From Lutibacter sp. (lineage in GTDB: Bacteria > Bacteroidota > Bacteroidia > Flavobacteriales > Flavobacteriaceae), in the NCBI GenBank assembly GCA_030748365.1, contig JASMME010000095.1:1-5780 (forward strand): 5,780 bases of DNA. Reading direction: 5' to 3'. The notes under the pieces were generated by a model that saw only the letters and a program-made list of their open reading frames with translations, made no database searches and was not told the origin of the DNA. The stretch's first letter is position 1, and every line of letters begins with the position of its first letter. Of the stretch, positions 1 through 5,780 are shown piece after piece. Position numbers and translations under genes: made by a program.

Positions 1-3000
1 ATGACGCTACGGGCGTTCCGGTAAACAGGTTACAAAACGCCCAAACAAATGGTGTTCCAGAAAGAACCATTTTAAACCTACTATCGCTGGACAGACTCGA
101 TCAAAGTCAATTTGCAACCCCGGAAGGTGACGGCTATTTTGACTATGTAGAAGGTGTTACGGTACTTTCGGAAAAAGGCTATGTCCTTTTCCCGACAGTG
201 GCCCCTTTTGGGGAAGACCTGCAAGCGACCCTGACTGACAATGCCGATGAAACTTACTTGTTTAATGAACTCTACGCAGGCACCCGTTCGGAAGTCAAGA
301 ACAATTACCAACACAAAGACAAATACCTTTTAAAAGGCTACCACAAATCAGAAAATACCTCAGGGATTCCCCTGGGGGCCTTTAATGTTCCAAAAGGCGC
401 TGTAAGGGTTACTTCCAATGGAAGAGAATTGATAGAAGGAGTAGACTATGTCGTAGATTATCAGATGGGAAGGGTTCAAATTGTCAATCCCGGACTGGAA
501 GCCTCCAATGCCCCCATCGAAGTGTCAGTGGAGAACAATGCGACCTTTAACCTGCAGACAAAACGATTTATAGGTCTCGACCTTGAACACCGGTTCTCTG
601 ATAAGTTGCTTGCCGGCCTGACTTTTTTAAACCTACACGAAAAGCCACTTACCCAAAAAGCTTTGTACGGTCAGGAACCTTTTAACAATACCATTGTTGG
701 TCTGAATGCAAGCTATGGAACAGACCTTCCCTGGCTCACCCGCCTGGTCAATAAAATTCCCACGATCAATACAACGGCGGTTTCCAGTATTTCAATCAGG
801 GGGGATGTCGCTTTTCTACAACCCGGTAGTTCCAAAGGCATCAATCAGGAGGAGGAGGCCACTTCCTATGTCGATGATTTTGAAGGCTCCCAGATTCCAC
901 TTGAAATACGCTCCACCCAACAATGGCACCTGGCAAGTACGCCACAACACCAAACCTCGTTTGATTTTGGCGGAAATGCCACAGATCTTTCCTATGGCTA
1001 TCAGCGGGCCAAACTGGCTTGGTATACCATAGACCCCCTCTTTTACGGTAGTTCTTCAATAAAACCCGGGAACATCAATAATTCAGCACTTTCCAGGGCG
1101 GAGGTCAGGCGAATCAGGTACGAAGAACTATTCCCCCAGCAAGACCTGGATTTGATGCAATCCAACATCCTTCCAACCTTTGATCTGGCCTATTTCCCCC
1201 ATGAAAGGGGTCCCTATAATTTTGATACCGATCAGGTTGATGCTACAGGCTCTTTTGTCAATCCCGAGGAAAGATGGGCGGGGATTACCCGTCCGATGAC
1301 CACCACAGATTTTGAACAGGCCAACATAGAATATATCCAGTTCTGGCTGATGGACCCTTACGAGCATTATTCCATCACCCATGAAGAAGGCTTGCCTGTA
1401 GGGCTAGACCCATCTAACCCGTCCAATCAGGTGGGCAGCCTCTTTGTGAATCTCGGAAATATCTCAGAAGACCTTTTAAAGGACGGCCGGAAAATGTACG
1501 AGAACGGCTTGCCAGAAGATCCGCTCAGTACGCAGACAACAGACCCTAGTATATGGGGAAAAATACCGACCAATCAATCCATGGTGTATGCGTTTGGAGA
1601 CAGCGATTCAGCCCGCTTGCGACAGGATGTAGGCTTTGACGGTTTAAATGACGATGAAGAATTGCAGCAATTTGGTTCTGGTTTCGGTCCCGATCCGGCC
1701 AGTGATAATTACCGTTATTTCAGGAGCGCCCAGTACGATGCTGAAAACGCCTCCATACTTACACGCTATAAGCAGTACAACAACCCCCAGGGAAACTCCC
1801 CTACCAACAACCTGAGTCCGGAGAGTTATCCAACTGCCGCCACGCCCTATCCGGATATTGAGGATATCGACAAGGACCAGACCATGAACGCGATTGAAAG
1901 TTATTTTCAATACAAGGTTTCTCTCAACAAAGAAGACCTGGTAGTGGGTCAGAACCACATTGTCGATGAAAAAACGGCTATGGTCTCTTTGAAAGATGGC
2001 ACTGAAAAATCGTTTAGATGGCTGCAATTCAGGATTCCTTTAAGTGCCCCGGAGGAGGTGATCAACGGTATATCAGGTTTTCAATCCATACGATTTATGC
2101 GGATGTTCCTAACCGACTTTAAGATGCCAATGGTTTTGCGGTTTGGAGAATTACAGCTGGTACGTGGTGATTGGAGAAGATACACCAAAACCCTTGATGA
2201 AGCGGTGGTTCCTCCCCAGCCGTTAAACGCCAACCAACTTCAAAACTTTGAGACAGGGGTGGTCAGTATAGAAGAGAACGAAAACAGGACCCCCATACCC
2301 TATGTATTGCCTCCTGGGATAGAACGGGAGGTATTGAGGGGTAACACCCGATTGCAAAGACAAAATGAACAGAGCCTCTCTTTAAAAGTGAGTGAACTGC
2401 CTGCTGGAGAAACCAGGGCTGTTTATAAGAATGTATCGGTTGATCTTAGGATGTATAAAAAACTGAAATTATTCTTGCACGCCGAGGCAGTTCAGTCAAA
2501 ACCAGCCGTACAGGATGGTCAGCTAACAGCCATTGTTCGGTTGGGAAGTGACCTGAATGACAACTACTACCAACTCGAAAAGTCCCTTGTTGTCTCAGCG
2601 GCTGGTGCCGCCATGAGTTCAGAGGTATGGCCTACAGAGAACAACCTTTCAGCGGTATTGGAGCACCTGGCCAAGCTGAAACTGATTAGGTTTGATCAGG
2701 GCATTGCGCCCAATCAGCTGTACCCATCTCTAGGAACCCCTTCCCCCATTGAAGGCCTGGAGGGCTATGATATCAGGGTAAAGGGGCATCCGAACCTGGG
2801 CAATATCAATACGATCATGCTAGGTTTGAAGAACGTTTCTGGCACTTCTCAAAGTGCTGAGGTATGGTTCAATGAAATGCGTGTATCTGATTTTGACGAT
2901 CAAGGAGGCTGGGCCGCGGTAGTAACGGCAGATGCCAACCTAGCAGACTTTGCAGATATAGCTGTAACAGGCAGTATGCAAACACAAGGATTCGGAGGCA

Positions 3001-5411
3001 TAGCGCAACGGGTCAATGAAAGAAGTCAGGAGAACAGCAAATTGTACGACTTGGTGACCAATGTAAACGTCGGTCGTTTGCTCCCTGAAAAATGGGGGGT
3101 ACAAGCCCCCTTGAACTTCAGCATCTCCGAAGAGGTCCGTGATCCGAAATACGATCCCCAATACCAAGATGTATTGTTCGATGATGCGCGCAACACCAAT
3201 CCTAACAGCCAACAAGCCAGGGATTATACCAAACGGAGGAGTATCAGCCTGATCAATGTTAGGAAACAATCGACAGATAATCGCAAAAAAACCCGTTTTT
3301 ACGACCTGGAAAACTTTGCAGTTTCCTATGCCTATAACGAAGCGTATCACCGGGATTACAATGTGAAAAAACACCTAGATCAGCAGGTCAGGGCCTCTGC
3401 CAATTACAACGTTAGTTTTGCGCCCAAGTCAATCAAACCCTTTAAAAACCTAGACTCGCTGAGCGACACCTATTTCAAGTTTATCAAAGATATCAATTTC
3501 AACCTCTTACCTTCAAGCATTTCTGTCAACTCAAACATTACCCGTCGTTACAGTGAACAACGCTCCAGGACGCTGGTAGCTGGTTTGCCTGAACTACCGA
3601 CCTTGAAGCAACGTCATTTCCTGTTTGATTGGGATTATGCCATTGGCTATCAGCCAACCCAGTCATTGCAACTTACTTTTAACGCGGCCAATCACCATAC
3701 CTATGATCAGTTCGAAGAGGAAGAAATCGCTCTTTTTGATAAGTTTTTTACCATTGGAAGGCCAGCACATTACCACCAGTCTTTAACGGCCGGTTATCAG
3801 TTACCCCTCTCTAAATTTCCCCTGCTGGATTTTGTCAAATCCGAGTATACCTATACCGCCGATTTTGACTGGAAGGCAGGGTCTCAGTCCTATATAGACC
3901 AAGTGGGGAACGTAGTACAAAATGCCAATACCAGTAGCCTGGGGGTAGAGTTAGATTTTAAAAAGTTCTATCGAAATATCGGCTTGCAACGATTGTTTGC
4001 GAAGTCGCGGAGCCTGTCATCGGCCAAGAAAAGGAAAAAGGGCAAGCACCTAAAATTCTTTCAAGGAAAGGCTGCCCAAAGCTTGTATAAATTGTTGACG
4101 GCTGTTAAAAAGACAAAGTTTAACTATACGGAAAACAATGGAACCTACCTCTCTGGTTACCTGCCTGAAGTTGGTTTCTTAGGCAGGCACTCCCATGGCA
4201 ATACGATGGCGCCTACCCTGGGCTTTGTTTTTGGCAGTCAATTGGATATTTTGCAACGGGCGGTGGAAAACGGTTGGTTGGTTTCCCGTGGTGAAAACGA
4301 TCCTTATTACCTAAAGACCTATAGCCAAACCCACCTGAGCAAAATGGACCTGAACCTGACCGTAGCGCCGCTAAAGGATTTGTCCATAGCGTTTAGGGGG
4401 AGTAAAACTTATACCAGTAACAATGCACAACAGATAGATGTGCTTAACCAAGACTTGTTGGCAGACAGTCCTGTCAATGAGTACGGAAATTTCAGCATGA
4501 ACTACAACCTGTTGGGCAGTACCTTTACCAGCAATGATGCCAACTTTGATAAATTCAAAGCCAACAGGGCTGTGATTGCAGCCCGCCTGGCCGCCGCCAG
4601 TGGTCAGCCCATTAGTGGTTTTGGCAGCAACAGTCAGCAAGTCATGTTGCCGGCCTTTATGGCTGCTTACAGTGGGGTTGACGCCTCCACAGTGTCTTTG
4701 ACAGCTTTTCGTAAGGTGCCAATTCCTGGTTGGCAGTTCAATTACCGGGGCTTGATGAAAATGAAGTGGTTTAAAAAACACTTTAGAAATTTTTCCATTT
4801 CTCATGGTTATCAGGCGCTGTATTCCATAACCAATTACAGCAATAATTTGTCTTATAACCCACAAGATCCCTATGCCACGACAGACATTGCCGGTAATTT
4901 CCAACAGAAACACCTGTTTGGCAATGTCAACCTGGTCGAAGAATTCTCCCCACTGATTAAAATAGATATGAAAATGAAGAATTCGGTATCTTTTATGGGC
5001 AGTATTCACAGAGATAGGGGACTTACCCTTAATTTCAATAACCATACAATTACACAAATAGCTGGGGTCGAATATGTGCTCGGTATTGGCTATCGAATCA
5101 AAGACCTGCCCATACGACTCAGTATCGCTGGAAAAAAAACAAGGTTGAAAGGTGATTTAACTGTAAAAGCTGATGTATCTTTGCGCGACAATCAGACGGT
5201 AATCAGGGCCTTGGATACGGACAATGACCAGGTAACTGGAGGCCAGCGTTTGCTGTCTGTTAAAATCCTGGCGGAATACGCCTTGCGTAAGAACTTGTCT
5301 GCGTCGTTTTATTTTGATCAGAGTGCTTCCAGCTATGCGATCTCAACAACGTTTCCCCGGCAGTCGGTCAACGCAGGTATCAGTGTCAGGTATATTTTAG
5401 GAAATCAATAA
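1..5411 (+). CDS. sprA: SprA/Sov, type IX secretion outer-membrane translocon (5'-truncated by window edge)
   Basis: SprA is the very large outer-membrane beta-barrel through which T9SS substrates leave the periplasm; it is needed for gliding and protein secretion in flavobacteria. The frame is open from base 3 to the TAA at 5409-5411, giving 1802 visible codons. Full SprA proteins are about 2300-2500 residues, so roughly 500-700 N-terminal residues, including the signal peptide, lie upstream. Family blocks, numbered from the first full codon: [12 protein letters not shown] then FPTVAPFG at about 44-70; [18 protein letters not shown] at about 129-146; YVDDFEGSQ and WHLASTP at 289-314; [16 protein letters not shown] from 518; [19 protein letters not shown] from 616; [14 protein letters not shown] and RGDWRRY within 691-727; [11 protein letters not shown] from 766; [17 protein letters not shown] from 954; [17 protein letters not shown] from 1024. 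The remainder is rich in alternating aromatic/polar strands and ends [10 protein letters not shown], as expected of a barrel closing strand. The GTG at 198 is internal and not the start. Family assignment is firm; domain limits are approximate. Confidence 0.97.
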   Translation, partial: DATGVPVNRLQNAQTNGVPERTILNLLSLDRLDQSQFATPEGDGYFDYVEGVTVLSEKGYVLFPTVAPFGEDLQATLTDNADETYLFNELYAGTRSEVKNNYQHKDKYLLKGYHKSENTSGIPLGAFNVPKGAVRVTSNGRELIEGVDYVVDYQMGRVQIVNPGLEASNAPIEVSVENNATFNLQTKRFIGLDLEHRFSDKLLAGLTFLNLHEKPLTQKALYGQEPFNNTIVGLNASYGTDLPWLTRLVNKIPTINTTAVSSISIRGDVAFLQPGSSKGINQEEEATSYVDDFEGSQIPLEIRSTQQWHLASTPQHQTSFDFGGNATDLSYGYQRAKLAWYTIDPLFYGSSSIKPGNINNSALSRAEVRRIRYEELFPQQDLDLMQSNILPTFDLAYFPHERGPYNFDTDQVDATGSFVNPEERWAGITRPMTTTDFEQANIEYIQFWLMDPYEHYSITHEEGLPVGLDPSNPSNQVGSLFVNLGNISEDLLKDGRKMYENGLPEDPLSTQTTDPSIWGKIPTNQSMVYAFGDSDSARLRQDVGFDGLNDDEELQQFGSGFGPDPASDNYRYFRSAQYDAENASILTRYKQYNNPQGNSPTNNLSPESYPTAATPYPDIEDIDKDQTMNAIESYFQYKVSLNKEDLVVGQNHIVDEKTAMVSLKDGTEKSFRWLQFRIPLSAPEEVINGISGFQSIRFMRMFLTDFKMPMVLRFGELQLVRGDWRRYTKTLDEAVVPPQPLNANQLQNFETGVVSIEENENRTPIPYVLPPGIEREVLRGNTRLQRQNEQSLSLKVSELPAGETRAVYKNVSVDLRMYKKLKLFLHAEAVQSKPAVQDGQLTAIVRLGSDLNDNYYQLEKSLVVSAAGAAMSSEVWPTENNLSAVLEHLAKLKLIRFDQGIAPNQLYPSLGTPSPIEGLEGYDIRVKGHPNLGNINTIMLGLKNVSGTSQSAEVWFNEMRVSDFDDQGGWAAVVTADANLADFADIAVTGSMQTQGFGGIAQRVNERSQENSKLYDLVTNVNVGRLLPEKWGVQAPLNFSISEEVRDPKYDPQYQDVLFDDARNTNPNSQQARDYTKRRSISLINVRKQSTDNRKKTRFYDLENFAVSYAYNEAYHRDYNVKKHLDQQVRASANYNVSFAPKSIKPFKNLDSLSDTYFKFIKDINFNLLPSSISVNSNITRRYSEQRSRTLVAGLPELPTLKQRHFLFDWDYAIGYQPTQSLQLTFNAANHHTYDQFEEEEIALFDKFFTIGRPAHYHQSLTAGYQLPLSKFPLLDFVKSEYTYTADFDWKAGSQSYIDQVGNVVQNANTSSLGVELDFKKFYRNIGLQRLFAKSRSLSSAKKRKKGKHLKFFQGKAAQSLYKLLTAVKKTKFNYTENNGTYLSGYLPEVGFLGRHSHGNTMAPTLGFVFGSQLDILQRAVENGWLVSRGENDPYYLKTYSQTHLSKMDLNLTVAPLKDLSIAFRGSKTYTSNNAQQIDVLNQDLLADSPVNEYGNFSMNYNLLGSTFTSNDANFDKFKANRAVIAARLAAASGQPISGFGSNSQQVMLPAFMAAYSGVDASTVSLTAFRKVPIPGWQFNYRGLMKMKWFKKHFRNFSISHGYQALYSITNYSNNLSYNPQDPYATTDIAGNFQQKHLFGNVNLVEEFSPLIKIDMKMKNSVSFMGSIHRDRGLTLNFNNHTITQIAGVEYVLGIGYRIKDLPIRLSIAGKKTRLKGDLTVKADVSLRDNQTVIRALDTDNDQVTGGQRLLSVKILAEYALRKNLSASFYFDQSASSYAISTTFPRQSVNAGISVRYILGNQ
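3..197 (+). other. SprA coding sequence upstream of the spurious GTG start
   Basis: The 65 codons before the GTG at 198 stay open in the sprA frame and carry recognisable SprA sequence: an [13 protein letters not shown] segment, then [14 protein letters not shown] and [12 protein letters not shown], the last running straight across the GTG. In this family the equivalent stretch pairs a D-G-x-F-D-[FY] block with a following F-P-x-x-x-P-[FY]-G block. An automatic caller working on this piece alone would start the gene at 198 and lose this part. No ribosome-binding site precedes 198. Confidence 0.93.
1626..1661 (+). other. Acidic [12 protein letters not shown] segment of SprA (possible Ca2+ loop)
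   Basis: Residues 542-553 of the visible chain read [12 protein letters not shown], directly after the conserved [16 protein letters not shown] block. The spacing of Asp residues around D-G-L-x-D resembles calcium-binding loops of the thrombospondin type 3 or EF-hand-like kind. A V-G-[FL]-D-G-L segment at this place is, as I recall, usual for SprA, so it is probably a family trait and not an insertion. Metal binding is inference; the sequence shows only the acidic pattern. Confidence 0.45.
4026..4055 (+). other. Lysine-rich basic loop in the SprA barrel region
   Basis: Residues 1342-1351 read [10 protein letters not shown]. They lie between two strand-rich stretches: the upstream one contains [15 protein letters not shown], and the downstream one begins near [19 protein letters not shown]. 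The cluster and its flanks (SRSLSSAKK before, [15 protein letters not shown] after) look like a hydrophilic or helical loop between barrel strands. A basic loop at about this place is plausible for SprA proteins generally. Whether it faces the periplasm or the exterior cannot be told from sequence alone. Confidence 0.5.
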
Positions 5412-5424
5412 TACAAAGAAAAGA
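5412..5424 (+). promoter_or_regulatory. sprA-gcvH spacer with weak A/G-rich ribosome-binding region
   Basis: Only 13 bases separate the sprA stop from the gcvH ATG. They are TACAAAGAAAAGA, purine-rich but without a proper AGGAGG core. That is normal in Bacteroidota, where A-rich leaders often stand in for a Shine-Dalgarno sequence. There is no room for a terminator or a separate promoter, so gcvH is probably translated from the sprA transcript, or from a promoter inside the sprA 3' end. Confidence 0.6.
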
Positions 5425-5780
5425 ATGGAAACACCTACAAACCTACAATACACCAAAGACCATGAATGGATCAGAATCGAAGGGGATATCGCTGTGGTTG
5501 GTATTACCGATTTTGCCCAAAAAGAGTTGGGAGACATCGTCTATGTCGATGTTGACACCGAGGGGGAAGATCTCGACCGTGAAGCGGTTTTTGGCTCTGT
5601 CGAAGCAGTAAAAACAGTCTCGGACCTTTTTATGCCTTTATCTGGGGAGGTTATGACTTTTAATGAAATGCTGGAAGACGCGCCTGAAAAGGTAAATACT
5701 GATCCCTATGGGGAAGGCTGGCTTATTAAGATTTCCATGTCCGATAGTAGTCAGTTAACTGACCTGCTATCAGCGGATGC
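5425..5780 (+). CDS. gcvH: Glycine cleavage system H protein (3'-truncated by window edge)
   Basis: GcvH is the small cytoplasmic lipoyl protein that carries the aminomethyl group from the P protein (glycine decarboxylase) to the T protein and is then reoxidised by the L protein, feeding one-carbon units to tetrahydrofolate. The frame from the ATG at 5425 is open for 118 codons plus two bases and reaches the window end without a stop. Diagnostic segments are YTKDHEWIR at 9-17, [18 protein letters not shown] at 25-42, the lipoyl site [12 protein letters not shown] at 57-68 with the acceptor lysine at 63, PLSGEV at 71-76, and [14 protein letters not shown] at 90-103. Bacterial H proteins are usually about 125-130 residues, so only some 7-10 residues are missing. 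The start is well placed: it gives the short N-terminus usual for the family and follows an A-rich leader. The gene lies 13 bp behind sprA, so co-transcription is likely. Confidence 0.97.
   Translation, partial: METPTNLQYTKDHEWIRIEGDIAVVGITDFAQKELGDIVYVDVDTEGEDLDREAVFGSVEAVKTVSDLFMPLSGEVMTFNEMLEDAPEKVNTDPYGEGWLIKISMSDSSQLTDLLSAD
5593..5652 (+). other. GcvH lipoyl-attachment region, Lys63
   Basis: Residues 57-76 form the lipoyl hairpin. The lysine codon AAA at 5611-5613 is residue 63, inside E-A-V-K-T-V-S-D; the family usually shows E-S-V-K-A-[AV]-S-[DE] here. The acidic residue three before the lysine and the S-D pair after it are kept, while the serine two before it is replaced by alanine, a conservative change. 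The downstream PLSGEV turn is also intact, so the protein should be lipoylated normally. Confidence 0.9.

Noticed and set aside
81..3374. Other short open frames on both strands inside sprA (81-314, 841-1059, 1128-1382, 1644-2027 and 2940-3374 minus; 706-1032 plus)
   Set aside because: All are shadows of the sprA frame, with low-complexity or unrecognisable products and no ribosome-binding or family evidence.
4160..4187. Inverted repeat CCTGCCT / AGGCAGG (4160-4166 and 4181-4187), extendable to 9 pairs with one G-T pair
   Set aside because: It lies inside conserved SprA codons ([11 protein letters not shown]), has no T-run after it and is short enough to arise by chance, so it is not called a terminator or regulatory hairpin.
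4371..5057. Minus-strand open frame of 228 codons, the longest antisense one, opposite the sprA 3' part
   Set aside because: It lies wholly within the well-supported sprA frame. Its translation is rich in Cys, His, Ile and Val without recognisable motifs, as expected from reading beta-strand coding sequence backwards.
5385..5424. Possible Bacteroidota-type promoter for gcvH around TATATTTTAG near 5391
   Set aside because: The -7 box should read TAnnTTTG; here the last base of the box is wrong, and no TTTG-like -33 element lies at the right distance upstream. Insufficient to call.
1..5780. An undescribed biological system in this window
   Set aside because: The whole window is covered by two recognised genes, sprA and gcvH, in a familiar arrangement. 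No unexplained gene, repeat array, RNA or mobile element remains.

Overview
The window is a piece of a Bacteroidota chromosome, most likely class Flavobacteriia or a close relative. Two things support this. Almost all of it is one very long open frame encoding SprA (also called Sov), the giant outer-membrane translocon of the type IX secretion system (T9SS), which is confined to the Bacteroidota. SprA is followed immediately by gcvH, the glycine cleavage H protein, a gene pair that recurs in flavobacteria. Base composition looks moderate (roughly mid-40s % GC by eye), and the only ribosome-binding region visible is A-rich with no strong Shine-Dalgarno sequence, which also fits this phylum.

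Layout: positions 1-5411 (+) hold the C-terminal 1802 codons of sprA, which is open at the left edge. Its true start and signal peptide lie outside the window. Positions 5412-5424 are a 13-bp A/G-rich spacer with no terminator. Positions 5425-5780 (+) hold gcvH, complete at its start but cut by the right edge a few codons before its expected end. No gene on the minus strand is credible, and there are no RNA genes, mobile elements, CRISPR arrays or extended repeats. No stretch longer than 13 bp lies outside a coding region.

Functionally, SprA forms the outer-membrane channel through which T9SS cargo (gliding adhesins, hydrolases and other proteins with C-terminal secretion domains) reaches the cell surface. 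GcvH is a cytoplasmic, lipoylated carrier of the aminomethyl group in glycine catabolism and one-carbon metabolism. The two very probably share a transcript, but nothing in the sequence links them biochemically. I see a known, conserved locus here and no undescribed system. The points worth attention are the misleading internal start within sprA, a few local features of the SprA chain and the sprA-gcvH coupling.
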